From contig JABVXV010000007.1 in assembly GCA_013365325.1 (NCBI GenBank), forward strand, positions 372,001 through 436,000: a DNA stretch of 64,000 bases. Direction: 5' to 3'. This DNA comes from Dipetalonema caudispina. Lineage: Eukaryota > Nematoda > Chromadorea > Rhabditida > Onchocercidae. Shown here in pieces: positions 23,579 through 44,071 of the stretch. The notes beneath the pieces were generated by a model. That model searched no databases. It saw nothing but the letters and a program-made list of their open reading frames with translations, and was not told the DNA's origin. Numbering within the stretch: position 1 is the stretch's first letter; the number at the start of each line of letters is the position of its first letter. A program made the position numbers and the translations under genes.

Positions 23579-23893
23579 TTAAGGATTAGGTAAATACTGC
23601 TGCAGATTTATGAGAGGATGAGAATTCAGAATGAACCGATTCTGTTTCAGGAATGAACAAATTTTGTCGCCAGGTCCTTTTACTCGGAACAAAATGTCAA
23701 ACTTTGCAGTTGAAGTTCGTCCAACGGTAATATCATTCTCTTCATCATTTTCATTACAAATATCGATAAAGTACTGTATCTGTGAGTGATGCTCTTTTGG
23801 TAGGAAGACATGCGATGCTTCAATAATCCTTAACATTATCCATAGTATCCACCTCATCTTGTCCGCAAATAGGTATTTTACATAAAATAGCAC
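23579..23893 (-). CDS. possible small secreted protein, unrecognised
   Basis: A 104-codon frame with coding-like composition. Internal Met at 23857 gives a signal-peptide-like start (MRWILWIMLRIIEA) followed by HVFLPKEHHSQIQYF, an acidic stretch and FDILFRVKGPGDKICSF. It ends in TAA after QQYLPNP. No splice partner or known domain was seen. Its 5' end lies about 140 bases from the TRMT10C start on the other strand, so it would share a promoter region with that gene. Chance ORF remains possible. Confidence 0.28.
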   Translation of the reverse strand: MLFYVKYLFADKMRWILWIMLRIIEASHVFLPKEHHSQIQYFIDICNENDEENDITVGRTSTAKFDILFRVKGPGDKICSFLKQNRFILNSHPLINLQQYLPNP

Positions 23894-24034
23894 TTACATG
23901 TTGTTGCATTCTCAGCATATCTAGTTCAGTATGTATATTTTTACAGCTTTATAACGTTTGTTATTTCCCATCCGTCTTGCTCGACTTCCGTTTGCTGTAA
24001 CAGAGCATTTTCTACTGAAACAACCAGTAACGAT

Positions 24035-27000
24035 ATGATGGAAGATGGAGGAAAAGCGAAGCTGAAGCCATCACCTGAGTTTTTGTCTTCTTTGGACGCA
24101 AAATCTCGTCAACTTATTGATAAAATAATGGCAGAAATCGAAGTAATTTGCTTTTGAATTAATTTCTTATGTGATTTCAATTTTTTCCTTATTAATCAAA
24201 TTTTTCATGAAATAGAAAATTTTATTTATTCAAATTTTTTTCAGATAATGGAATGGATGATGCCACATCCACCATCTGTTTTGCGGGATAAACAATGGGA
24301 AAAGTTGATTACAATAGAGAAAACGGTAGATAGAGTCGCCTATTTACGAGCTTATGCGAAACACGTTTTTCGTGACGAGATGCGTGAGGCTAAAAAGAAG
24401 GCGATCTTAGAGTCACGGAATGCATTTCTTGATTTCCAGGTATTCTATATTAAAATTCATGAGTCTTGCGATAGCAGGATGACTTAGGCCTTTATCCTGC
24501 AAAGAAAAATGCACGAAAGGTATAGGAGGAAAAGATTAATAGTGGAAAGAGAAGAAAGAGGAGTGATGAGAATTGCATGTGGATAGGAGAAACATCATGT
24601 TAGAGGTACAAATATTGAGGCAAAAAGCAAGGGGAAGGAATGCGTATAAAGAAAACGAAATTTGTTTTGAAAATGAAAAAGCAGGTGGAAATCACCGAAA
24701 AATATAACGAAAAAAATGGTATTTAGAGAATGAAGTGAGTTATGGTTGAAATTTTTTCACTGGAACCTCCAATTAATATGGAGACCTAGCCGCTACTTCA
24801 GAAAAATTATTAATTGAGTACGGTTGACCAATAATAATCGTCCACTAAATTCTTTTTGAATCCTTCGTTCCCAGTTTTATTGCGTTAGTTTCTTATTGGG
24901 AATTATTTCAGTTCTTTTTATTTTTTATTAATCTACGGTTCTTTTTATTAATCTACGTAACTGTTTCACTATTTCTTATTTCAGCGCGTAAAGTTTGACG
25001 CCGGTGCCATGGGTTATGGTCCAGCAATGCATGAATTGATTTCTTCTAATCTGGAGCGTAATGCAAGAAGTAAGTTGGGACTTAATTTTCGGAATGGATT
25101 TAGATTTTGTTCATGACCCTCACTCATTTGAAAAATATGAAAAAGTTTTTGACCCAGTGAATGGTTACATTAACTTCATAATATTCCTCATTCGTAAGGA
25201 ATTGTTAATGAGAAATTTTTTCGAAGAATTTCTAGTACTCCAAAATGTCCTCAGCATAACGTAATTAGTGTTAATAAGATTCTGCACTTCGATAACTTAA
25301 AGAGGTTTCACCAAACAGAATGTAGCAATTAACTGGTCAAACTGTAGTCGAGATCCACTTATGATCTCTTCAAATCAAGGAAGCTGCCATTGATAACTGG
25401 TAGTATGTCAGTACAGGAATTAAACATATCGAGGGGGCAGCGATGTGGAGGACTTTGCGGTTGAACGAGAAACCACGAATTGTCTTGGACTGTCAGTTTA
25501 TTGCTAAAGAATTCGATGACTTTTCAACTCGTCTTGCTACGCAACTGGAATACATCATACAAGTGAACTTTTTGAATATTGTATTGGGAAGCTTTCTGAC
25601 TATGTAATTTTTTCAAAATGGAGCAATTTCAAGGCGAAACATGAATATCAGGTTTAGACATTATTAATTTTGAAAAACTTCATATCATTTAAGTGTGTTT
25701 GTTACTGATATCAGGAAAATTTCCGATGCCGAGAGCCGTTTGATTTGTCTATTGTCAACTACGATGAAAACAATCCAAACTGTCAAGTTGTCACAAAGTA
25801 AATTTTTGCATATTTATCAAAGACTAAAATGAAATTCGTAAATTTAAAAAATCAAAAATCTTTCAGGATTCTGAAGACTCAGTACGCTCATCAAACAGTT
25901 CTGCCACTGCATACAGATAAAGATGTAGTTGATCTATATAACAAAGAAGATATTGTTTTTGTTGCCAAGTATGCAGATTGTATCATCTTTCTATTGTTGT
26001 TTAATTTTTTTGCTCTTAGAGACTCAAAGGATAAGGATTTCCCAAAAAACTGAAAAAAATCCACGTCTTTTGTTTGCATGCTTTATAATGGCGAATAATT
26101 TTCAGGTGGTCTCATCAAGTAATACGAACTCCATTAAATGACAAAGTTTTTGTGATATGTTTGGGACGTGACAGTCGGTTACCTCTTGGTGCTGCTCGAA
26201 AACGTGGTTGTCGTACAGCACGTATACCATTTAATGAGCACTTCAAGTATATTTTAATTAATTCCTTTGATTTTACATGCAATGTTTTAAATCTAAGCAG
26301 ATATCATTCTTTTGAAAGTATTTCTGAGAGATCGAATGAATGAAAGACTATATTAAATATTAAACTTACAAATCTAAGGATTTGTTGATTAGTGCGACAT
26401 TGAAAGAGGGAAAAATATTCGTTTCTTGTTTTAAATCTGTTTTTTATTGTAAAAGGATGTTTTTAAGTAATTTATTGAGCATTTTACGTTTACCTGCATT
26501 CAGTTGACTGCAAACCCGAAACTTATAATTTCTTAAATTTTACAGACTTTACAACTTTCACTTTCTTCCTTTTACGAGTGTAGTACGAGTTCTTCATGAA
26601 GCTTATCAAACTGGCGGAGATTGGCACACAGCTATACTGAATGGTATTTCCAGGTATTGCTTCTAGTTATGATGAAAGTTATTTCACTGAGGACGAGCAC
26701 TTATCGATTATTTTCCCTTGTTTCCAACCAAAATGTCTCTGTGACAGGAAAAGATTCTTGCTAAAGAATTCCTAAATCTCAAAGAATCATACCAAACCAA
26801 AATTTAACATCTGTTTCGCTTATTTCCGAACAGTTTAACTCTCCCAAACAGTTGTTTCTTTCCGAGCATTTGATTCCTTGTTCGTTTACCTGATGACTCT
26901 TATTCTGATAACTTTATATTGTTTTGAATATTCTAGACGATATTTTATCCCTCAAGAAGATAATATATCCAGAACAATGAATACACAGGCAAGGTTAAAA

Positions 27001-27072
27001 AATGAGGAGCTGACGAATCAAATATCGCAAATGGTTACTGATGCCCTGCAAGTGGATATTGAGAACAAATAA
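24035..27072 (+). CDS. TRMT10C/MRPP1-like mitochondrial RNase P subunit
   Basis: SPOUT-fold tRNA methyltransferase of the Trm10 family. Mitochondrial TRMT10C (MRPP1) methylates position 9 of mt-tRNAs and is part of protein-only RNase P. Exons: 24035-24142, 24245-24439, 24985-25069, 25417-25562, 25715-25797, 25867-25968, 26106-26246, 26546-26653 and 26937-27072, in phase, 367 residues. Family features are PRIVLDCQFIAKEFDD, then KVFVICLGRDSRLPLGAARK, GCRTARIPFNEHF and GGDWHTAILNGISRRYF, in the order and spacing of the SPOUT domain. The TRMT10C rather than TRMT10A/B call rests on overall pattern. No targeting peptide follows the chosen Met, but the frame stays open upstream and includes CNRAFSTETTSND, which looks like a mitochondrial presequence cleavage region. 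An upstream coding exon is therefore likely. Protein length and the C-terminus look complete. Confidence 0.82.
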
Positions 27073-29570
27073 TACTGTACTTATAATTCTATGATGGGTT
27101 TCCGATGGAAACAAACTAAAACAAAACAGAATGGAACAGAAAACTTTCGTCACATTTAATTGTTGTTATTTATGAGTTTTGTTGTTGTAATATATGTTTT
27201 AATATTATATGTTGTTTCAACTACATTCGAATGATCAATAGGTCAATTAATGAAGTAGTTTAAATTGATGTTGCAGAATTCTTCGTTGTTCCTAGATTAT
27301 TCTTCTGGCAAACTAGAATAAACTGAAACAAAGAACTTAAATCGACCGTTCCATTCCGTGGAACTTTTGGTGTAGTGGGAGGTTATAGACTCATGGTGAA
27401 GGACGTTGCGGTTGCATAGCGAGCCGCAGGTAGTATCCAGGCAATTGATAGAATTCAACTAACCGCACAGCTTACGGCACTCTGTAGGTGGTTGTTTCGA
27501 ATCGTGTGTGCTTTGTATTTTGTTTGCAAAGCATTCACTGGACATTAGATGTTGTCGAATATTGGTGAGGTTTTAGGAATGGGAAGGGATTGATTGGAAG
27601 AAGGTTTGAATTCCTTCGGAACTATTGGTCATCTTTTTTCATTAAACTTTCACACCACAAATACCTCGATTATCGATTGAATTATTCAAATTTTGGTGAA
27701 CGAACCAAGAGGGATTGCTATCCATTGATCGTTACTCAAATACACTTTTAAACCAGGAAGGATGGTTGGCTATCTATCGGTTGTTAGCCAAGTGCAGTTT
27801 CTCGTTTACAGGCGTCAAGGTTTTAGAATACCTGCCTTCTTTTCATGTTATTTCCCACGTTTCACGTCTGTTTCAATTTGATGGCATCCCTCATCTTATG
27901 TCTACTTCGGCCAGACAGCAACACTGGACAATTCATTCTGTTCTCAAGTGTATATGTAGCAGAAGTTGAAGTTTAATGTGATGATCGAGTTTCCTGCTTC
28001 TTGTGGCTTTATTTTTTGCTCCAAGATTTTCACAGTTATAAGCTATATTGTCAAACAATAAAATCACAAAATGTCTTCCAAGTTGTGAAACGTAAAAGCT
28101 ACCTTTCAAGACCAGCAAAACATTCATATACTACTAGAATTATGTAGGTTATGGAGCTATAATACTTCCAACATTATATGACTGTTGCAAATACATTTCA
28201 GTGTGTGTATGTGTATGTTTTGATTATCTGCAGGGCAGTTGCGCTAATTTCGGTTTGTTCCACTTGATCTTTGACGGCTACGAATGATGTTGTTCCTCCA
28301 TTATTAATTTAATCAAATTTAATTTATATTTTGAGTTGATTTAACTGATTTGCTTTTTCGAAGTATTACTTTCTCTCCTCCATTTTTTAATGGGTGAGGT
28401 TGGAGGAACTCCGCTCTTGCTCATTTCCCAGGAGCATTTTTTGTAGAGTATTTACCGTCTTCATCGTCTTGACCTAATGTTATGTTTCTTATGGAAGGAT
28501 GCTTCCAAAAGTAGTTCCGTCTTGCCCATCGAATTTTTCATAATATTGAACAGTATTGTTGATGTGGTAATCTGAGCTGCTAAAGACAAAAATGACAGTT
28601 TTTTTTCATAATAGGCTGGCAAATTAAAGTTCTCAGAGCAACTGGATCATTCTTTGATCCCAACCGAAAAAGAATTGTAGTCATTATGTTGGGCACATGA
28701 AGTTAATAGATTAGCATAATTCGAACGAATCGAAGGAAATGAAAGAGAAGTATTATTCAGCCGGATGGAAAACCCCTTTGCTACTTCTCCTTAATATTAA
28801 CAGTTTTTGGTTTTTCTCAAGAAAATTTTAAGAACCAACAATACATTTTTACGTCTTTAAGCCCAAACAACAGAAGATGATGCTCGATTATATGCTATGC
28901 TATGTCTGTAGATTTTAAAAAAATAGGTGTTGCAAATTTTCCAAATGCATTTGTAGAGAAAAGAGTGTCGAAATATTGATTTTATCAGCACGTAGGTCAA
29001 AGGTCAGAGGGTGCTGCTCCATATAGAGGGGATGTTTTAAGTGAGGTGTGAAGAGCTGCCGATTTGGTCGTAATGCGAAAATTTTAAAAAACGAAGTTCA
29101 CTGAAATACGATTAACAGTCAGTTTATAATGCATTAACACACATTGAAGATGTGGAAGAGTTACGTATTTGAGTTACGCAAATTTGTAGAATATGAGTGC
29201 TGCCATGTTGCAAACATCTTACAGATGCAAATAACTTGTGAGTGAGATTCACTTAAGTGACTCACTTGGAGGATAGGATGCTTTCTTTTCAACTTGCTTT
29301 CACGAAATTCAACCTAATACTTTTTAAAAGGTTCAGAAAACACTGCTGAATACTAGTTGACGAATATTGTGTGGTTCGAATCATTTAACACCTATAGCGG
29401 GTTGAACGGAGCGGTCTAATACTATCGATATCGTAACCGCATATAGTTCTGTTGTCATTTGAGATTAGCTTCGAAAACGAACAGTTCTGATTTATAGCTG
29501 GGAAATGCGAGATGGATCAAACATTGCAAAATTGACTCTAACCAAATTTTAGACTTTCACGACACAAAGT
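27073..29570. other. intergenic, no gene seen
   Basis: About 2.5 kb between two + strand genes. Only short frames without splice partners occur (for example 27715-27969 +). I see no tRNA or transposon. The distal part presumably carries the KDM4 promoter. Confidence 0.45.
29551..29552 (+). promoter_or_regulatory. probable trans-splice or 5' UTR acceptor of KDM4
   Basis: The sequence aaatttt followed by AG lies 18 bases upstream of the KDM4 ATG. It fits a spliced-leader acceptor or the end of a 5' UTR intron, both common in nematodes. It is inferred from motif and position only. Confidence 0.4.
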
Positions 29571-37499
<7,929 letters not shown>

Positions 37500-40400
37500 T
37501 TCCAATCCAGTTTTAATTTTCAACTCATATTTTGATTGTGATTTTTTTAATTAGTAGCCATTAATTGTTACTATTTGTATTAATTTACGTGTGGTTAGAC
37601 TCTGTTTTCGTTCATTCTTAAATTCTTGACAGCCTTCCTTCGAAGCGCTTGTATGTGAGACTTTGCATTACTATATTCATTTTTTTGTTTTCTCGTATCC
37701 TGACTGGAAAAAATCGACCTTCCAGAATTCGTTAGGAGGTAGCTATTAAGCGTTTCTCTTTCAAGTCTTAAAGAATGATGACATATAGAGTTGAAGTCTT
37801 CCCGAAAATAGCATTGCAGGAAGTAAGCAACACTACTTGTAATTAATATTATTAATTCCGGGGATTGTAGCACATTCTGTTCTCATTTGTCTGTAATGAT
37901 TTACACAGATCGTATATTTACACAGATCGAAATTATGAAGTTATGTCTTTCATGATACTGAACTAGAGAGCCATAAGTCAAGGGAATATTTTGTTAGAAA
38001 TATTCTGAACTTAAATAAAATTAAATTTGCAGTGTAGGATTTTCAGAATTTTTTGTAATCTAAAGAAGCATTATCTTGTAAGCTTTTCTCACTCATTATA
38101 TTAGCAAAATATTTTCTTTAAGGCTGTTATATTTATTTACTTTGTAACTTCGCTAAACTTACCAGTTTTTAAAAAATTTGGTTTTTCAATTCTTTTTGCA
38201 TTTTCTCATCTTTTTTCATTTTTACTTTCTATTCAGCGATTACCGAATGGTTAATGATTATTGTGTAAGCTTCGATGTTCCACACCATTCACCTGCTTTG
38301 TTGAAAGTAATTCAGGTTTATCATTAAATTTTTTCTTGTATCTACATTTAAATACAAAGTGCATGGTCAGTGCTTGTCGATATTGATGCTTCTGAGACTA
38401 GTGAAGAAAAGAGGACAGAGAAAAGGAAAAGAGGGTAGTTTCGGATTGATGAATACCATTTCTTCCGGTGCGAGAAATCTCGTTTTGCTATATATACTCG
38501 TTGGATCTTGACCACATTTCCGTGATGTTACTTTGGGCAAGGATTTTGTTTTGTTGAATGCAATCAGTTGCACTAGGTTGAAGCTATTGTTGGACGAGGG
38601 GGGAGGCGTTATGTTCGTGCGTTCGGAAGTTCGAAGATGCGTAGTGCAGCTGTTAATCGAACTAAATCTGTCAGGACAGTGGAGGACATTAAACGTAGAA
38701 GGTAGAGAAAGATTGACATGCTTGGCTATTGGTTGAAACGAATAGAGAACAGTTACGTATTCGTATCGATTTTGATGGGAGAACGAGAAGTTCAAAGGAA
38801 ATAAAGATGATTGAGAAATAAAAAAGTAAGTAGAAGAAGTAGATTTGGATAAATAATAGTGACATATTTTTGATTTTGTATCATTCTCACGTTCGTGAAA
38901 TGATCCGTCTCATTGCCTTACTAGTTTAAGAATATGTTTAATTCAAAAGCTGTCACGAATTGTATGTCAGTTATTCATCATTTTGCAAATATTCAAAAAC
39001 TGATCAAAAGGCAATCGGGATTTCTTCGATGATTTTTCTTTCTTGTGCGAGAAAAAGGAAATTTTATGCTTCCTTCTGAATCCCTGTCTTGCTGTTTTTA
39101 GTTTCCGGTTCAGAGTATCAATTTATGTTAATGCTTCATCTGAAGACTCTCATTTTCAAATGTTTCGCCTATTCGAAATAATTTAAATTATATTTCCTAG
39201 ATTTTGGCATTTAACGTTTCTGGATGCACAATATTAAACTTGCTTAGAAAAATTGTTATTAATCAGTCAGTCATCCAAGTTAATGTGATGAACAAATCTT
39301 GACGAGTAATAATGAAATCATCAAACATTACCTGTTTCCGTTATTATTCCTCAGGATTATGGCTTAGATATCCAGCTATTTCGCTGCTATTGCTACAACG
39401 ATGTTATCGATATTTGTCGTCAGATCAGTACTAGATCCAATTACTTTGTTCCTGCAATCGAAATCCCATATTTGATTGCTGAGATTTAGTTGTTCAAGAA
39501 TTTGAAACTGTTTTACACCATAGCTGTTCATTGATTCAACGTTGTGAAACTAATTCTAAAATACCTGCGATAGGAGAGAATTCACAGTTAATATTCAATG
39601 ATTAGTGAAAATTTGAAATTTATTCTTAAAATCAGAGAATTTTTTAAACCAGCAGCTTTTTTGGGATAGTATAGTATACTAAATTTGTTTCGTACAGATG
39701 ACAACACTATAGTTTTGCTTAAACAAACAGTTTAACTTGTTGAGTAGCAAATATTTAATTGAATTATTGGGGAAAGAACAAATTATCAACTGAAAAATGT
39801 TTAATCTTATTTTCATTGTACTGTTGAATAGGTTTAAAAGATATAACGCCATTGAATCGATTCTCGATAATTGATCTGTTTGGGAACTAATTTACAGATT
39901 AAAGTTTAGTGCTTGCTTTCTTTGTGTATACTTGAGGTGGATATGCCAAATTTTGCAAGCTATTTACTAAAATTGTGGCACTTGTGAAATAAGTGATTAC
40001 TCTCTCATCTGATACAATTGAAAAAGCTAACAGTACGGAAAAACGTAAATTTTGCATTTCCGAAATCTGAAATCTGTAATCTAGACAACAATTTCAGTTT
40101 TGGAACCTGAACGAGATTAAGAATTCAGTAAATGCGGAGTGAAATTGTTCCAGAAAATTTGAACCCAGGAAAAAGAATTGCATTTGCTATTACGGAATAC
40201 TTGTCTATAGTTGTCTTTTATGGTGACCATATATTGAAAGTTTGTACATAAAATACAGAGGTATTGGAATGTTGAAATAAGCATGATACTTTTAATGGTA
40301 AGTAACTTGTCATATTTTTCCACTTCTAACTTGAACAGGTAAAATGCAAAAAATATTTTGGGACCATTTCAAAAGAGCAAAACTTCAAATTCCGCGAATA

Positions 40401-41151
40401 AGAATTCAAAATGTCTAATTTCTTCGAAGTTTATTGAAAAAGAAATATCTCCTCTAGTTGATTTCATTCTAACCGAACCTCAATCTTTTATTTAATCTTC
40501 AATTATAAGCCAAGCCAGATGATATAAATAGCTCATCTTGAGGAGATTGTAATCTGAAGTAATGGCTGAAATTGTAATTGATATTAAAGTTCCGTTACAT
40601 TTTTAGAACAGAAATTTGGGAAAATATTTATGTTTATTTAAACTCCAGTTTCAATTCTGATGTATAATCTTCTAAACACATGAGCTATGTATATTAAAAC
40701 AAAGCATACCAAACAATTACAATATCAAATTTCCGATGTAAAAAAACTCTACCGATGGGACAGTTCTCTTCATCCACTGATCTGTTCGTGATGCTCATTT
40801 CAATGGTATTTTGCTAATTGGATTTTAGGTAGTAAGAAAATGTAGGAAGTATAAGATCTAGTAATATACTATTAGTATCTATCAATGAAAGGAACTAATG
40901 TGAAAGGTAAATCAAGAAAATCGGAGAAACAAGAATCAAAGTGGTTGTAGAATATGAGAAAATCAGGTGTGATTGGAGGATGAAAGGCAAATTTGAAGCA
41001 GAATAAGTTGCAAGTTTTCTTTTTATGTTTGATAGCAATTAAATTTTTTTATTTTTACTGAAAAAATTTCCCAAATTATTTACTTTAAAATACGAATGTC
41101 ATAAAAATTCATCTTTTGTTGAAGTCCCTATATACTATTTAATTAATCAAA
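37500..41151. other. long intergenic region, no gene seen
   Basis: About 3.6 kb downstream of KDM4. A 142-codon - strand frame at 38367-38795 overlaps a + strand frame and has no motif. Near 38237-38264 there is a well-formed acceptor/donor pair (ttctattcag ... GT|GTAAGC) that could be an alternative KDM4 3' exon, but it runs into stops in the phases I tried. A direct repeat of tttacacagatcg lies near 37906-37930. Confidence 0.4.
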
Positions 41152-42070
41152 ATGAATGGAAATCATCTGGAACATTGGAAGAAGGGAAGGGAGAAAGAAA
41201 GGGAGCAAAAAGAATTATTGCCTCCTAATTTGGGGCCAAAATATTTTCCAGCTAAAAAAGCGGTTTCCATATTGGCTATTATACAGCTAATGCTTGCAAG
41301 TAGCCATTTCATCGAAAATACGATCTTACTTCATCGTAATTTTCACGATTTTTATGACGGTGAAAGTCGGTAAGTTACTTTTCTTATGTAGAATCGTTCA
41401 AGAAACATTTATTCTACTTTACTGTTGATTCCTTTACCTAACATTTCTTTCAATTTCTAATTATTTCTATATTCAAACATTTATACCTTTTGATAATATC
41501 TGTAATAATTCATGATAAATATTAGGATCTCTTGGACCACTTTTGCAGTTGATAAATCAAACATAAAAAGTTATTTATTTTTCAGTTTGGTGGTAACTAT
41601 AATTTGGGCACTTACACTTTGTTGGATTCTGTGCATATTTATTTTACTCATTGGATTACTCACCAATTTGCCGTTACTTCTCTTACCGCATATTGTTTTT
41701 TCGGTATATTTCTTTTGTTAGCAGTTACATGTTTAGATCTCTACCAGAGTCATTAGTGTAACAAACTTCAAATTTACTTACCTGAGTTTCAACTACTTTG
41801 CATCTTTATTTGAGGTTTCTCCTTTGTTAGAGTATAGTATAGAAGAAATACAGTGAAAAAACAATTAATATTTTCATGCAAATAAATTACACTTCACTTT
41901 TTGAATTTCAGATTTTTTGGTTGCTATGCAAGATCATCATCTTGTTGATTATGCTAATTTCAAGCGCAAGCCTTCTATCTCTTCTTCTTGTCTTGGCTAT
42001 TTGTATCATTACTACTATATCATTACCATATGAATGGAATTGCTATCGCTTAATGTGTGCTTTGCTATAA
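41152..42070 (+). CDS. small four-hydrophobic-segment membrane protein
   Basis: Three exons, 41152-41369, 41586-41703 and 41912-42070, joined in phase, 164 residues. The N-terminus is charged and basic (HWKKGREKEREQKE), followed by a first hydrophobic segment (AVSILAIIQLMLASSHF) and a polar loop (HRNFHDFYDGES). Three more hydrophobic segments follow (VVTIIWALTLCWILCIFIL, the LPLLLLPHIVFSIFWLLCKI region, and SLLSLLLVLAICIITTISL). It ends shortly after with YEWNCYRLMCALL. The four-span layout with short loops resembles several uncharacterised nematode tetraspan families, but I cannot assign one. It is probably a plasma-membrane or vesicle protein. The gene structure is well supported; the function is unknown. 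Confidence 0.72.
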
Positions 42071-42809
42071 CACATTCCTTTATGCAGAATTAACAGATAT
42101 GTAAGAGTCCTCAATTCTTATTGAAATTGAATAAGATGAATGGCTAAGGGTATATTTTTGAATGTCTTTCGAATGAGAAGAGAGATTTTTCCCATTTACA
42201 TTTTATTCGATTCGATGATGATAAAATATGAAACATGGAATGAGGATAATGAGCGTGTGTGTGTGTGTGTGTGTGTCTGTGTCTGTGTGTGTGTGTGTGG
42301 TTTCTATAAGTCTAAAACATGCTACATCGAAAAAAGGCCCCATGTAAAAGAATGAAATAGAAGACAAGCAAATAACGTAAAATTAGGCGAACGGCATTTC
42401 GCCGATGTGACAATTTACGCAAATAACGATGAAGCCGATCCATTAGGCTTGGCCAGGGATTCGATGCGATAATCATTTGTGTATTCTGGAAATTAAAAAC
42501 AAATTCTGTCACCAGCAGAGAGATGATATATAAAAAGCTAACAGTGAAATTATTAACTTTCAATTTAAAGTTTGATCATTCCGTAATTTCACCCGTAAAA
42601 TAAGCTTTCTTGCCAATATAAATCGAGACATTTCTAAACTCCGATTTCAAATTTTATTGTTAAGCAACATCTATCATTGATTATAGTTAAATAAATACAA
42701 GCGAATGGTTTGATAAAAACAAAATTAACTGCATGTCAAAAAAGTTTCAGGAATGAAGTACTAAAGTTTCTTTTATAGGAAAATATGACTAATCAAAATT
42801 TTCAAAAAA
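42071..42809. other. convergent intergenic region
   Basis: It holds the 3' ends of the tetraspan gene (+) and of the - strand gene at 42810-44071. It contains the TG microsatellite at 42254-42300. The 83-codon frame at 42312-42563 (-) has no support. Confidence 0.5.
42254..42300. repeat. (TG)n microsatellite
   Basis: Forty-seven bases of nearly pure TG repeat with two TCTG interruptions. It lies between convergent genes. Confidence 0.95.
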
Positions 42810-44071
42810 TTAACGTACATTTTGAATATCTGCATCACATTGTATTTCGTCTACTTCAATACCTTCCTCCAGCTGGAATCAAAAATATAATCCATTTGGA
42901 AATAAGTGAAAATACGATCATCACAGTACAATAAATCTCCTAAATCACCGAAAGTCTAATCATTCGACATATTAAGAGCTGTGGGATTTTTAAGAATCGA
43001 TAGAAGACCAAATTCTCTGTGCAAATAGTATTTCAAGTGCTTCTAATGAAGAAATGTGCGAATTTCGTCAACTCACCAAACGTATAGTTTTGAAAGCACT
43101 TCTTAGTCGTTCCGATATACAGTTCCTGTTTCCCATTGGTATAACAGTTTCAGCACATCTAACCATTTCGTCCAAATCTACTAAAGATGAAGTTGCTCCT
43201 TCCTGAGACTTTAAATTAATTTTTACATCGACTTCATTTAAATAATCAGCAAACTGAGTCCTGTAAATTTCTCTCTGACTTATAGATCCTGTAAATTCAT
43301 CATTGTGTTTGGTTTCCATCGATACTAAAGAAGATTTTCGATTTCCCGATCTTAGATTACCATTTTCTAGTATTCTTTCCGTTTGACCAAGCGTACGCAA
43401 AGTGAAGCTTCCATCAACGACAGAATTATCCTTCATCTCTTTTGCATCTTCTAGGTCAAATGATTGATGAAAGGAGGTCAAGAATTTCGCTTCGGCATCT
43501 TCCTGTATTATCGTTACTTCGTTGCAAGCATTTGTTGAAGAAAACCTGTCACAATTCTCAGAAGATAAAATCTCATTATCGACTGAAACTACTAAATCTT
43601 CAACCTGACAGGAAACATCAACTAAAATCTTTCCAACTTCTATTTGAACTGCCCTTGACTTCAATTTTTCCAATAATTGATTCCATTCATCAGCAAAATC
43701 CACCTCTCCTCGACCAATAAGTGCTTTTGATTCGAAATTCGCTAATTTCGCCGGAGCTGTTATTACTGAATCTCCAACTTGAGCGGTATCTTTCTTGATG
43801 TACTCTTCTACCTCTGTAACTATGGAAGCTTCTACTATTTTCATCCAATTTTTTATCCAAACAATAGTATTCAATGAACTCTTCCCTTCAGAAATTACCA
43901 CAAGTAACAGAAGCTTCTTCCATATTTCCATGCACCATTTCGTTAACTTCTCGCTGAGCATATCGAACTCATCAATACCATTACAATGCTCCAAGCACTA
44001 TAAGAAGGTTTAATTAAATGAATCCTATTGAAACTGCCATCATAAAAACTAACTTCCAATAGATTTTCCAT
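42810..44071 (-). CDS. unrecognised acidic, mostly helical protein
   Basis: Three exons, 44071-44054 (six codons, MENLLE), 43997-43077 and 42872-42810, all phase 0, 333 residues ending DADIQNVR. The first third is helical with coiled-coil character (FDMLSEKLTKWCMEIWKKLL, WIKNWMKIVEASIVTEVEEY). The middle is acidic and Ser-rich, and a later segment (ISQREIYRTQFADYLNEVDV) is again helical. I recognise no domain. The gene follows the 747-residue coiled-coil gene at a distance of about 830 bases on the same strand, so it may be co-transcribed. The tiny first exon rests on a consensus donor (GAA|GTTAGT) and acceptor (tatag). A start further upstream cannot be excluded. The last exon also offers a GTACGT donor just before the stop, so the C-terminus is less sure. 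Confidence 0.62.

Larger units (their letters stand above)
20826..24034. other. divergent intergenic region with doubtful - strand ORFs
   Basis: About 3.2 kb between EBP2 (-) and the TRMT10C gene (+), so it contains both promoters. Three weak candidates are noted elsewhere in this list or in the findings: a 23-codon membrane micro-ORF at 21818-21889 (+) and two coding-like frames on the - strand at 22606-22815 and 23579-23893. No recognisable gene. Confidence 0.4.

Noticed and set aside
25589..25652. Extra phase-0 exon candidate in the TRMT10C gene (LSDYVIFSKWSNFKAKHEYQ)
   Set aside because: It would leave an upstream intron of about 26-29 bases, too short to splice, and the family alignment reads directly from EYIIQ to ENFRC without it.
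38367..38795. 142-codon - strand frame downstream of KDM4
   Set aside because: No motif, no splice partner, and an overlapping open frame on the other strand. Treated as chance.
43442..44013. + strand frames of 92 and 72 codons
   Set aside because: Antisense to the 921-base exon of the - strand gene at 42810-44071.
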